Source: Rhizobium sp. Q54 (GTDB lineage: Bacteria; Pseudomonadota; Alphaproteobacteria; Rhizobiales; Beijerinckiaceae). From it: a stretch of 17,499 nt of DNA. The notes under the pieces were generated by a model that worked only from the letters and a program-made list of their open reading frames with translations, made no database searches and was not told the origin of the DNA. The stretch's first letter is position 1. The number at the start of each line of letters is the position of its first letter. This document shows positions 8,284-15,965 of this stretch, one piece after another. The stretch covers positions 1-17,499 of the forward strand of contig CAMDKB010000034.1 of the NCBI GenBank assembly GCA_945901195.1, read 5' to 3'. Position numbers and translations under genes: made by a program.

Positions 8284-10008
8284 ATGTTCAATGGTTTTCA
8301 GGTCAACGACACTTCGCTCGGCCGGCCCTTTTGGTCGCACCCCCATGTATTGATCTTTATTACGGCGCTGGTTGCGGTGCTTGGGCTGTCATTCGTTCGA
8401 TTTCTCGCTATTGGACCGAACTATTGGGATCTTTCGCTTTATCTCGATGCTGCGCAACGTATTGCCTATGGCCAGATACCAAATGTTGATTTTCTGACGC
8501 CGGCAGGCCCTCTTGAATATTATCAATTCTACATTGTGAACAAGCTCTTTCACAATGCGCATCCGTTGCTCGCATCGCAATGGTCGGTGATGATTATCGC
8601 ACTGCCTTTGTTTGCCGTTCTTATCGCGCCCGTCGACCGGATTTCACGCACATTATCGATGTGTCTTACGCTGCCGTTCATTTGTGTTATTCTTTTGCCC
8701 CTGAATACTGAAACAGCCTACCCGGCCCCCGGTTTTGATGGCTTTGGCGTATATAATCGCCATCCTGCGCTCTTGCTTTATATCCTCGTTGCGGCGCTGT
8801 TGTTTTTGCCAGGACGCAAACGCCTTTATTTCATCATCGGCACAGTGATGCTCGCCCTGTTCCTTACCAAGATCACCGGGTTTGTCAGTGGCGCGCTGAT
8901 CATAGGTTATGCGCTCGTGGCAGGGCGGTTGCGATTCCTGCCGCTTACGATTTGTACATTGGCTGTATGCGTCCTGCTTTGGGTCATTGAGCTGGTAAGC
9001 GGGCTCATCACGGGGTATCTCACAAATCTTCTCCAACTTGCCAGTCTAAATGATGGCTCTTTCTTGCGGCGATTTCGACCCTTTGTTGGAAATCACCTTG
9101 ATATATTCCTCCCCCTTTGGATCGCGGCCTTTTTGCTGATGCTTTCTGCATGGCAGGAACGAAACTCCGAACTTAGCAAGGACGGGGTTGTTGTGCGTGT
9201 GCGCGCTACGCTTGATTCAGGCGGCGGGTGGCTTATAGCCGTGCCATTGCTTGCGACATTTTTCGAAATTCAGAATACCGGCAGTCAGGAATTCATTTAT
9301 TGCTGGCCGGCAGCGCTCATCGTGCTGCATGACGCCTGGCTTAATCCGGTGCGATATCGTCGCGGCTTGTTTGCAGTAACTGCGATTATTGGCGTTTTGC
9401 TCATCAGCAACATTCTTCACCGCGGGCTGCAAACGATCCTCGCCTCTACGACCTATAATAATCTCGATGCGCCAGAGCTCGGCGCTCTGGGCCAAGTGAG
9501 TGGGCGCCAGACCTATTTTGCCCGTGCTATCGCGCTCAATCAACATTATGTCGATACAAGAGAGGCCTATCGGAAACTTGCCTCACAAGGGCTAGCGCAT
9601 TCTGATATATTGACCGCAGAAGTTGATTTTCAAATCGGGTGGCTGATGAATGCGGCAGCTGCGGCGAGCGCGATCGTCAAATTCGAAGCCAATACAGGAC
9701 GCCGCCTCGCAACGCTCTATTCAATTGATTTTACCGATCCCTTTCCTTTCCTGTTAGATCGTGAGCCAATACGTTTTGTTCAGATCGGCCTCGACGTCCG
9801 GCGCACGTTGCCGGTCAATGACCAGAGGATGCTCAATTCGATCGCACGCGCGCATGGGATTCTTGTTCCATTGTGCCCCGTCATGCCGATGCGTGAATCG
9901 CTCTTGAAGGCATTTGCCCCCTCGCTGGAGGGGCGGCAGCGGATAAGCCTTACACCCTGCTGGGATCTGCTCATACGCAACGGCAGCGACTTTGCAGATA
10001 TCCGATAG
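8284..10008 (+). CDS. Polytopic membrane glycosyltransferase-like protein (GT-C type)
   Basis: 574-residue membrane protein, probably a polyprenyl-phosphate-sugar dependent glycosyltransferase acting on the periplasmic side. About nine to eleven hydrophobic segments fill residues 20-385, and a mostly soluble tail covers 386-574. After the first membrane segment comes NYWDLSLYLDAAQRIAYGQ (46-64), with D49 and D55 in the first outer loop, where GT-C enzymes place their catalytic acidic residue; then PNVDFLTPAGPLEYY, like the DF-x-P-G-P stretch of GT-C proteins. LFLTKITGF (192-200) resembles the conserved inner helix of that group. It follows the DprE1-like gene by 43 bases, and GAAGG about a dozen bases upstream may serve as its SD. 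In this operon the natural guess is an arabinosyl- or pentosyltransferase; the acceptor is unknown. I cannot match it to a numbered GT family. Confidence 0.7.
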   Translation: MFNGFQVNDTSLGRPFWSHPHVLIFITALVAVLGLSFVRFLAIGPNYWDLSLYLDAAQRIAYGQIPNVDFLTPAGPLEYYQFYIVNKLFHNAHPLLASQWSVMIIALPLFAVLIAPVDRISRTLSMCLTLPFICVILLPLNTETAYPAPGFDGFGVYNRHPALLLYILVAALLFLPGRKRLYFIIGTVMLALFLTKITGFVSGALIIGYALVAGRLRFLPLTICTLAVCVLLWVIELVSGLITGYLTNLLQLASLNDGSFLRRFRPFVGNHLDIFLPLWIAAFLLMLSAWQERNSELSKDGVVVRVRATLDSGGGWLIAVPLLATFFEIQNTGSQEFIYCWPAALIVLHDAWLNPVRYRRGLFAVTAIIGVLLISNILHRGLQTILASTTYNNLDAPELGALGQVSGRQTYFARAIALNQHYVDTREAYRKLASQGLAHSDILTAEVDFQIGWLMNAAAAASAIVKFEANTGRRLATLYSIDFTDPFPFLLDREPIRFVQIGLDVRRTLPVNDQRMLNSIARAHGILVPLCPVMPMRESLLKAFAPSLEGRQRISLTPCWDLLIRNGSDFADIR

Positions 10009-10074
10009 CGGCAGCATAGCGTTTCAGATCTATTTCAATCGCAACGCTTCGCTTTCGTGTGGGATCGCGTTTGC

Positions 10075-10103
10075 AGAGGGAAGGTCGAACTCCCCTCTTT
10101 TCT
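10075..10103 (+). terminator. Possible rho-independent terminator after the UbiA/oxidase/GT operon
   Basis: AGAGGG (10075-10080) can pair with CCCTCT (10093-10098), followed by TTTCT, so the stem ends in a short U-tract in the plus-strand transcript. It lies 66 bases after the glycosyltransferase stop, inside the 111-base gap before the convergent aminotransferase gene. The stem is only 6 bp with a 12-base loop, so strength is doubtful. Confidence 0.35.
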
Positions 10104-10119
10104 GCGAGATCTCCAGGCC

Positions 10120-11556
10120 CTAACGGCGGGCCATCAACGATATGTAATCCGTCACGATTCCTGTAATGCCACGCGCCAGAAGCGTTTCCATGGCTGTGAG
10201 AAACTGATCGCATTCAGCCTTTCCAATCGTCAACGGCGGTTCCAGGCGGATAACGTTACGATTGTATTCGGTAAAGGCCACGAGAACATTATGCTTCGCC
10301 AGCAACAATGCACCGAGGAACCCGCACAGCGACCCTTTCAATTTGTCATCCAGAATCGACACCATCTGACGTACGCCAAATGGCAATGTCTGGCTGATGT
10401 CTTGAAATTCGAGGCCAATCATCAATCCTTGCCCTCGCACATCCTTGATGATCTGCGGATATTTTTCATGCAGGCGTTTAAGTCCTGCGATGATGTAATC
10501 ACCCTGCACCGCAGCATTATCCATCAAGCCTTCATCATAGATGATGTTGAGCCCCTCGATGGCTGTCGCACAGGCTTCACCGATTCCACCGAAAGTGGCA
10601 GGCGCATGCACTAAAGCAGTTTTCGAGGTTCCATAGGCCTTCATGTAGATTTCGCGTCGTGCAATCATGGCGGCCATGGCGCATTTGGACCCACCGAGGG
10701 CCTTTGCAAGCGCAGTCACATCCGGGATGACCCCATATTGCTCGAAAGCAAAAAAGTGCCCACTACGTCCCATGCCACATTGTACTTCGTCCGCAATCCA
10801 GAGGACCTTGTATTGGTCACAAAGGCCACGCACATCCTGCCAATATTTTACAGGCGCTTCTATGATCCCCGCGCCACCCTGTATGGTTTCAAGAACGAGA
10901 ATTCCGATCGAAGGGTCCGACTTGAACAAGGCTTCTATGCCCGCTGCATCACCGAAGGGAACCCGCCTTGTATTCTGCGCCAGATTGAACCTTGAGCGAT
11001 AAAGCGCGCCATCGGTGACGGCAAGAACGCCTTTCGTTTTACCGTGGAAGGAATTTTCGGCGTAAACTGTGGTCGAACGTTCGGGTCCCTGCGCTTGTTC
11101 GGCAATCTTCAGAGCCGCTTCCATCGCTTCAGAACCTGATGAGCCCAGGAAGACATAGTCAAGGTCGCCGGGTGCTATGGCTGCAAGATTATAGGCCAGG
11201 GCGCTCGCATATTGCGACATGAAGGCCATGCAGATTTCCTGGCGGTTCTCATCCTGGAATTTCTTTCGCGCCGCGATGATGCGTGGATGGTTGTGGCCGA
11301 AGGCGACAGAGCCGAAGCCGCCAAAGAAATCCAGAATTTTACGGCCGTTCTGATCGATATAATAAGGCCCCTCGGCGCTATCGATCAACACCCGATCAAA
11401 TCCGAGCAGACGCAAGAAGTTCAGTTGACCGGGATTGAGATGATCGGCCGTCAGTTGGCGTACTTTTGCCAGGTCCAGCTTCTTTGCTGCTTCGACAGTG
11501 ATGAGATCTGGCCGTCTCGTGCGTATTTCGGGTTCATATGTGTGCGCGAGTGTCAT
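10120..11556 (-). CDS. Class III PLP-dependent aminotransferase
   Basis: Cytoplasmic fold-type I aminotransferase, 478 residues, of the class III group (acetylornithine, omega-amino acid and related substrates). Visible features are FGHNHPR (86-92), the phosphate-binding GSSGSEA (138-144), SFHGKTKG (169-176), the cofactor Asp in IADEVQCGMGRSG (254-266; D256, Q259) and the Schiff-base Lys K285 in TALAKALGG. It carries about 50 residues before the usual core. AAAGGGA lies 7 bases upstream of the ATG and overlaps the end of the preceding epimerase gene, so the two are clearly cotranscribed. Pairing with an NAD-epimerase suggests amination of a keto-sugar or of a polyol-bearing lipid, but class III enzymes usually act on omega-amino groups (polyamines, beta-alanine, ornithine; HpnO makes aminobacteriohopanetriol). 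Substrate not assigned. Confidence 0.9.
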   Translation of the reverse strand: MTLAHTYEPEIRTRRPDLITVEAAKKLDLAKVRQLTADHLNPGQLNFLRLLGFDRVLIDSAEGPYYIDQNGRKILDFFGGFGSVAFGHNHPRIIAARKKFQDENRQEICMAFMSQYASALAYNLAAIAPGDLDYVFLGSSGSEAMEAALKIAEQAQGPERSTTVYAENSFHGKTKGVLAVTDGALYRSRFNLAQNTRRVPFGDAAGIEALFKSDPSIGILVLETIQGGAGIIEAPVKYWQDVRGLCDQYKVLWIADEVQCGMGRSGHFFAFEQYGVIPDVTALAKALGGSKCAMAAMIARREIYMKAYGTSKTALVHAPATFGGIGEACATAIEGLNIIYDEGLMDNAAVQGDYIIAGLKRLHEKYPQIIKDVRGQGLMIGLEFQDISQTLPFGVRQMVSILDDKLKGSLCGFLGALLLAKHNVLVAFTEYNRNVIRLEPPLTIGKAECDQFLTAMETLLARGITGIVTDYISLMARR

Positions 11557-11568
11557 GTTTTTGTCCCT

Positions 11569-12576
11569 TTATTCGGCGGCGAGAGGAAGTTTTGCGTGTA
11601 CAGGCTTTTCCAGGCCCGCACGGTATTCGCGATAGGCTGCCTTCAGCATATCTTCATCGCGATAAAGCGGCTTCCAACCAAGATCGTTCTTGGCGGCATT
11701 CGTATCGAGGATGCAGATTTCGTCCGCAATCAAATATTGCTCCGGGTCCATCAAGGGCATGTTGATTAGATCGAGCGATGTCAAAGCAAGTTTGACCAGT
11801 GGCGCAGGTGTTGGCAGCAATATCGAGCGGCTCCCGGCCTCCTTGATAAGATCTCGCAACAATTCCCTCACAGGTGGAGGATTGTCTGAACCCAGATTAT
11901 AGACCTTGTTCGGGAAGCCGGAGCTCCACGCGGCCAGCGCCGCAGATGCGCAATCGAACACGGAAATGAACTGATATGGGTTGCGTCCAGAACCGATCAT
12001 CGGCACTGGCAGATTGAGGTCGATAAGCTTGAACAGCTTGGAGAGAATGCCAAGCCGGCCCGGACCGATGATGAGGCGCGGGCGGAAAATACTGATAGAC
12101 ATGCCTCGTTCGCGCCAGATGTGGCAGAGTTTTTCCGATTCCAGTTTTGACAGGCCGTATTCGCCCAACGGCGCAATAGGAGCATCTTCTGTCGTGGGAA
12201 CTTCGTGGGTATGGCCATAGATCATGTCGGTCGTGAAATGCACAAGCTTCGACGCTTCATGCTTGCCCATCCATTCAAGAATGTTTCGCACGCCGTCATG
12301 ATTGACGGGCCAGAAGAAGTCGTGGCGCCTGGCTCGCGTCATGATGGGGCTCAGCATGCGCGCTGAAAGATTGTAGACGACATCGTCGGGTTTCAAATCG
12401 ATTGAACCGAATGTCTCTGGACGCGTAACGTCAAAAAAGACATGCGGGATGGCTTCGTTGTAACGCGACTCGCCCGTTGCGATGTCTGCAATCAGGACAT
12501 CCTGTCCCGCTGCTTTCAAATTTGCGGACAACTTGCGTCCGACAAACCCATCACCACCTATGACGATATGTTTCAT
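11569..12576 (-). CDS. NAD-dependent epimerase/dehydratase family protein (extended SDR)
   Basis: 335-residue extended short-chain dehydrogenase, the group that includes UDP-sugar epimerases, dehydratases and reductases. The Rossmann motif GGDGFVG is at residues 7-13, and D31 (IADIATG) at the end of the second strand points to NAD rather than NADP. Catalytic residues are T116 (FTTDMIYG) and Y140-x3-K144 (EYGLSKLESEK). FRPRLIIGPGR and the QFISVFDCASA stretch are typical of the substrate domain. GAGG lies upstream of the ATG at a rather long 11 bases. It follows the EamA-like gene by 54 bases and precedes the aminotransferase by 12. A nucleotide-sugar or lipid-linked sugar substrate is inferred from family and context; related SDRs act on sterols or flavonoids, so caution is needed. 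Confidence 0.88.
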   Translation of the reverse strand: MKHIVIGGDGFVGRKLSANLKAAGQDVLIADIATGESRYNEAIPHVFFDVTRPETFGSIDLKPDDVVYNLSARMLSPIMTRARRHDFFWPVNHDGVRNILEWMGKHEASKLVHFTTDMIYGHTHEVPTTEDAPIAPLGEYGLSKLESEKLCHIWRERGMSISIFRPRLIIGPGRLGILSKLFKLIDLNLPVPMIGSGRNPYQFISVFDCASAALAAWSSGFPNKVYNLGSDNPPPVRELLRDLIKEAGSRSILLPTPAPLVKLALTSLDLINMPLMDPEQYLIADEICILDTNAAKNDLGWKPLYRDEDMLKAAYREYRAGLEKPVHAKLPLAAE

Positions 12577-12630
12577 TTTGATACGTGCCTCGCTATTTTC
12601 ACTTATGTTGCAAAATTCGTGCTGGCGCGC

Positions 12631-13008
12631 TCAGCTCATGGATATGAAGAGCGTACCGGCGCAGATCAACGTAATGCCTGCGATGCGCATGGCGCCAACG
12701 TCCTCACCAAATACGAAATAGGCGTAGGCGGCGGCGATGACATAGGCGAGTGACAGGAACGGATAGGCAAAGCTCAACTGCACGCGCGAAAGCACAACCA
12801 GATGCGAAGCCATGCTGATGACGAACGTACTCAGGCCCAGGAAAACCCAGGGCTGAAAGACGATGCCAAACGCGATCATAACGGGGTTTGAGCCAAGCTG
12901 ATCCAACGGGACGAGTTGCATCATGCCGCGCTTCAACATGATTTGCGCAGTCGCGTTGGTGATCACAGTGAACAGAATCAGGACAAGAGACAGGGCAAAA
13001 GGGGACAT
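12631..13008 (-). CDS. EamA/SMR-like four-helix membrane protein
   Basis: Small inner-membrane protein of 125 residues with four predicted transmembrane helices and almost no loops, the size of one EamA repeat or an SMR protomer. The segment VQLSFAYPFLSLAYVIAA and the following FGEDVGAMRIAGITLICAG match the conserved part of this superfamily, including the Glu-Asp after helix three. Such proteins work as dimers; ArnE/ArnF, which are proposed to flip undecaprenyl-phospho-aminoarabinose, belong to this group, while others are multidrug or metabolite exporters. I chose ATG 13008 rather than an upstream in-frame TTG at 13047 because the first helix starts right after it. No strong SD is visible. 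First gene of the minus-strand epimerase/aminotransferase set, 85 bases after the GST-like gene. Confidence 0.75.
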   Translation of the reverse strand: MSPFALSLVLILFTVITNATAQIMLKRGMMQLVPLDQLGSNPVMIAFGIVFQPWVFLGLSTFVISMASHLVVLSRVQLSFAYPFLSLAYVIAAAYAYFVFGEDVGAMRIAGITLICAGTLFISMS

Positions 13009-13093
13009 GGGGCATTCCGGTTGCGTTGCTGAAGGCAGGTTCAGCAAGAACCGGACCGCGCCAATGCGGGCCTCATTTTCTGGTTAATGAAAT

Positions 13094-13837
13094 CTAAATG
13101 TCGAGTTCGGGATAACAGCGGAAAATGCCATTCTCATTAAAGGGTATGCGGCGTGGCGATTGTAGATAAGCTTTCAAGCGTGGGCGCTGGGACACTTCGT
13201 CATGCAGCGCGATCAAATGCGGGTAATTCGTCTGGGCCTTCGCCATATTGTTCGGGAAAGCGTAGCGCAAGCCTTCGACGATCTGGAACATGGACAAATC
13301 GGGATAGGTGATGCTGGCGCCAGAGAGATATCGCGCGCCTGACGGATTTCGTGCGATCACTTTTTCGAAATAGCCGAGATATTTTGGTAGTCGAAATTCC
13401 AGAAACTTCTGCGCCGCAATCGACGCCGCATCTTTTTGCTCTTCATAATAGAGGGTGTTGGATATGGGGTGGTGGGTGTCGTGCACGTCGCGCACAAAGT
13501 CCATCACCGTCAATTGCAATTGCAAAAGGAACAAACGGGCTTTTTCGTCATTCGATGCAAGGCCGATGCGCGGCCCCAGATAGTGCAGGACATTCGATGT
13601 CTGCGCGATCATGAGATCGCCATGGCGCAGGAATGGCGGCGCGAAGGGCGGATACACAATGCCTTCCCCGTTAATGCCTTCCCCATTGAGGATTGCCATG
13701 ATGGCTGGTGACCCCTGCCCTTTGGCCTCCTCGCCGCGCCCGATATCGACGTAATCGGCACCCGAATCCTCAAGCGCCAGCCGCACGAATTCGCCCCGGC
13801 CCTGAATGCGGTTGTGATAGAAAAGCTCATAGGTCAT
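13094..13837 (-). CDS. Glutathione S-transferase-like protein
   Basis: 247-residue soluble protein with the two-domain GST layout. The N-terminal thioredoxin-like part starts TYELFYHNRIQGRGEFVRLALE, with a Tyr early in the fold in the sigma/pi style, and Q79-T80-S81 (IAQTSNVLHYLG) fits the glutathione gamma-glutamyl contact. The helical C-terminal part holds ITYPDLSMFQIVEGL, like the family's N-capping box region (S/T-x-x-D). A five-residue unit is repeated (NGEGI at 51-55 and 56-60), matching a 15-base tandem duplication. I chose ATG 13837, with GAAGGA 7 bases upstream, over an in-frame ATG at 13870 that would overlap the preceding gene. It follows the alpha/beta hydrolase gene by 29 bases and is probably cotranscribed. 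Function may be detoxification or glutathione-dependent catabolism. Confidence 0.85.
   Translation of the reverse strand: MTYELFYHNRIQGRGEFVRLALEDSGADYVDIGRGEEAKGQGSPAIMAILNGEGINGEGIVYPPFAPPFLRHGDLMIAQTSNVLHYLGPRIGLASNDEKARLFLLQLQLTVMDFVRDVHDTHHPISNTLYYEEQKDAASIAAQKFLEFRLPKYLGYFEKVIARNPSGARYLSGASITYPDLSMFQIVEGLRYAFPNNMAKAQTNYPHLIALHDEVSQRPRLKAYLQSPRRIPFNENGIFRCYPELDI
13658..13687 (-). repeat. 15-base in-frame tandem duplication inside the GST-like gene
   Basis: Two adjacent 15-base units, 13658-13672 and 13673-13687, share AATGCCTTCCCC and differ only in the last three bases (GTT versus ATT, plus strand). They encode NGEGI twice, so the reading frame is kept. Confidence 0.85.
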
Positions 13838-13866
13838 CGTGGCTTCCTTCATCCGAATGTTATCAT

Positions 13867-14733
13867 TCACACAGGAAAATGCTTCGTCAGCCAGGTCTCC
13901 AGGATCTGCCGCACCATTCCCGTATCGTCCGACAACATGAAATGATCGACGCCGGATACAAGGTGCATATCGGCTGGCTGTTTCGCGCGCATGAAGAGGC
14001 CCACGGCCTGCGAGGTTGGCGTCACCGTGTCGTCTGCCGGATGCAGCAGCAGCAGCGGGCGCGGCGAGATGTTCGCAACCACGTCGTTGGCGCGAAAATC
14101 CATCATGCTCATCGCTGTTTCCGCGGGGAATTCCATGATGGCGTTACCGACCAGATGCTTGCGCATAGGCTCGGGAATAGGCACGATATCGAAACGCGGG
14201 ATCATCATCGATTTGCCGGTTTTCGCCCTGACACGCCGGCCTTCTTCCAGCTTCATGATGAAGCTTTTCCAGGCTTCCGGGCTCACATGCTGTTCGCGGA
14301 ACTTCGCGACACCATCGCCCCAGCCTCCAACGGCGATGACAGCGCCAAGCCGCTCGTCGACACCACCAGCATAAACAGCGACAGCGGCGCCAAAGCTGTG
14401 GCCGAGAACGCCGATGCGGCCGACATCGACCTGCGGCAGAGATTGCAGATAAGTTGCGGCAGCCTGAGTGTCGCGAACCTGATCCTGACACAGGATGAAG
14501 GCCTTTTCGCCGCCGCTTTCGCCGCAGCCGCGCATATCGAAGCGCAGAACCACATAGCCTAGCGCTTCAATGATCTTGGTCGCCTCAATGGGCGTTGCGC
14601 CGTCCTTGTTGGTGCCAAAACCGTGAAGGATCATGATTGCGGGGCGCTTCTCGCCGGCTTTCAGGCCCTCGGGTGTATGCAGTATGCCCACAAGATCAAG
14701 GCCGTCGGATTTAAATGTGACGCGTTCCTGCAT
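13867..14733 (-). CDS. Alpha/beta hydrolase
   Basis: 288-residue serine hydrolase, probably an esterase or peptidase-like enzyme of the S9/dienelactone hydrolase type. The oxyanion region is ILHGFGTNKDG (35-45), the nucleophile S113 lies in GHSFGAA (111-117), the acid is probably D235 (HPADDTVTP) and the base H264 (GVDHFML). A lid-like helical insert lies between residues 140 and 215. Of two nearby in-frame ATGs (14742 and 14733) I took 14733: the strong GGGGAGGA touches 14742 almost directly but sits 10 bases from 14733. A much longer open frame continues upstream, but it overlaps the divergent dehydrogenase gene and its translation is not hydrolase-like. No signal peptide. First gene of a two-gene unit with the GST-like gene. 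Confidence 0.9.
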   Translation of the reverse strand: MQERVTFKSDGLDLVGILHTPEGLKAGEKRPAIMILHGFGTNKDGATPIEATKIIEALGYVVLRFDMRGCGESGGEKAFILCQDQVRDTQAAATYLQSLPQVDVGRIGVLGHSFGAAVAVYAGGVDERLGAVIAVGGWGDGVAKFREQHVSPEAWKSFIMKLEEGRRVRAKTGKSMMIPRFDIVPIPEPMRKHLVGNAIMEFPAETAMSMMDFRANDVVANISPRPLLLLHPADDTVTPTSQAVGLFMRAKQPADMHLVSGVDHFMLSDDTGMVRQILETWLTKHFPV

Positions 14734-14808
14734 GACAGACATTCCTCCCCGACTGCGGGCCGTGTATGACACCGCTCCAGACCTGCATATAGACCCGAAA
14801 GTCTTCTC

Positions 14809-15873
14809 ATGAAAAGCGATGCCGCATCCATCCGCATACCTGCCGCCGGTCTTGAAGACTTTGTGTGCAAAATCTTCATTGCAGCCGGACTGAAGCCGGA
14901 ATGGGCGCAGGCGGAAGCGGAAATCCTCATCTGGGCGGACCTGCGCGGCGTGGGTTCGCACGGCGTGCTGCGCGTGCCGCATTATCTGGCGGGCATGCCG
15001 CGCGGCCTGAGGCGTGCCGACGCCGACATTCGCGTGGTGCACGATCGCGGTGTCATGGCTGTGCTGGAGGCGGATCGCGGACCCGGCCTTTATGTCACGC
15101 GGCGCGGCATGGATATGGCACTCGAAAAGGCCCGCGCCCATGGCCTCGGCTTCGTCTGGACGCGCAACAGCACTCATACGGGCGCGATGGGCTATTACGC
15201 GCGCCACGCGGCTGAACAGGGAATGATCGGCCTCACATTTTCATCTTCCCGCCCGCTGATGGCCTATCTGGGATCGCGCGATGCTGTGCTGGGGACTGCA
15301 CCGCTATCCATCGGTGTGCCGCGCAAGAATGGAACGCCCATTGTGTTCGATATGGCGAGTTCCGCTACAACCATCGGGGCAATGGCGCAGGCGCGGCAAT
15401 CGGGCAAACCGCTGCCACCGAATGTGGCGCTCGACAGCAATGGGCGCATGACAACTGATCCGTTGCGCGCGGAAACGCCCCTGCCCGTGGGCGGAGCAAA
15501 GGGCTCGGGCCTCGGCTTCATGCTGGAATGCCTGACCAGCCTGATGGTGGGTCTCCCGCTGCTGGCCACGGCGCTGGAGGATCCGGCGCAGCGCAATGTC
15601 TTCCTGCAGAATACGCTCTGCATCGCGCTTGATCCTTATGCGATGCCCATGGCGGAAAACCTTGAGGCGGAAGTTGAAAGACTGGCGCTGGACATCGCAG
15701 CCGAGCCCCGCGCGGAAGGGTTTGACGAAATCCTCATGCCGGGCGAACGGGGTGACCGGGTGGCGGCTCGTCAGCGCCTGGAAGGGATCGTGCTGCCAGG
15801 GGCCATCTGGGCGCATCTGGTTGCGGCGGCAGGGCGACGTGGTGTGAGCGTGCCGGAGGTTTTTGCGACCTGA
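14809..15873 (+). CDS. Ldh_2 family NAD(P)-dependent oxidoreductase (malate/L-lactate dehydrogenase-like)
   Basis: 354-residue cytoplasmic dehydrogenase of the Ldh_2 family, which reduces or oxidizes 2-keto/2-hydroxy acids and cyclic imino acids (malate, lactate, ureidoglycolate, delta1-pyrroline-2-carboxylate) and is unrelated to classical MDH/LDH. Family motifs are LRGVGSHGVLRVPHY (45-59), NSTHTGAMGYY (120-130) with the catalytic-type His H123, the FDMASS segment, and GGAKGSGLGFMLE near the substrate site. Length is normal. The ATG has only a weak GAAAG upstream. It is divergent from the hydrolase gene with 75 bases between the two starts, and is followed by an FAH-family gene on the same strand. 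The particular substrate cannot be read from the sequence. Confidence 0.9.
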   Translation: MKSDAASIRIPAAGLEDFVCKIFIAAGLKPEWAQAEAEILIWADLRGVGSHGVLRVPHYLAGMPRGLRRADADIRVVHDRGVMAVLEADRGPGLYVTRRGMDMALEKARAHGLGFVWTRNSTHTGAMGYYARHAAEQGMIGLTFSSSRPLMAYLGSRDAVLGTAPLSIGVPRKNGTPIVFDMASSATTIGAMAQARQSGKPLPPNVALDSNGRMTTDPLRAETPLPVGGAKGSGLGFMLECLTSLMVGLPLLATALEDPAQRNVFLQNTLCIALDPYAMPMAENLEAEVERLALDIAAEPRAEGFDEILMPGERGDRVAARQRLEGIVLPGAIWAHLVAAAGRRGVSVPEVFAT

Positions 15874-15893
15874 TGCGGGCATTTAGCCGAAGT

Positions 15894-15905
15894 TGAGTAC
15901 ACTCA
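15894..15905. promoter_or_regulatory. Short palindrome, possible operator
   Basis: TGAGT-AC-ACTCA is an inverted repeat with two 5-base arms, 21 bases after the dehydrogenase stop and 139 bases before the FAH-family start. The size fits a dimeric repressor site, but a 5-base arm can occur by chance. Confidence 0.25.
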
Positions 15906-15965
15906 CCGCCAGTCGCAGCCCCGCGCCTTGCTGCGCTATTTGTGCGGCGCTCACTACTAGCCAAC

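Noticed and set aside
9918..9933. CCCCTC-GCTG-GAGGGG hairpin in the glycosyltransferase gene
   Set aside because: A 6-bp stem inside coding sequence is easily explained by chance and codon content; no matching copy of the intergenic repeat core was seen around it.
13708..14562. Plus-strand open frame of 284 codons opposite the hydrolase and GST-like genes
   Set aside because: Antisense to two clear enzyme genes, rich in His and Arg with no domain, and without an SD.
14743..14808. Promoter boxes (TATAGA near 14786) for the dehydrogenase gene
   Set aside because: No acceptable -35 element at 16-18 bases, so the match is not supported.
14734..15207. N-terminal extension of the alpha/beta hydrolase open frame by about 158 residues
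   Set aside because: It overlaps the divergent dehydrogenase gene, its residues look like antisense translation, and a good SD precedes the shorter start.
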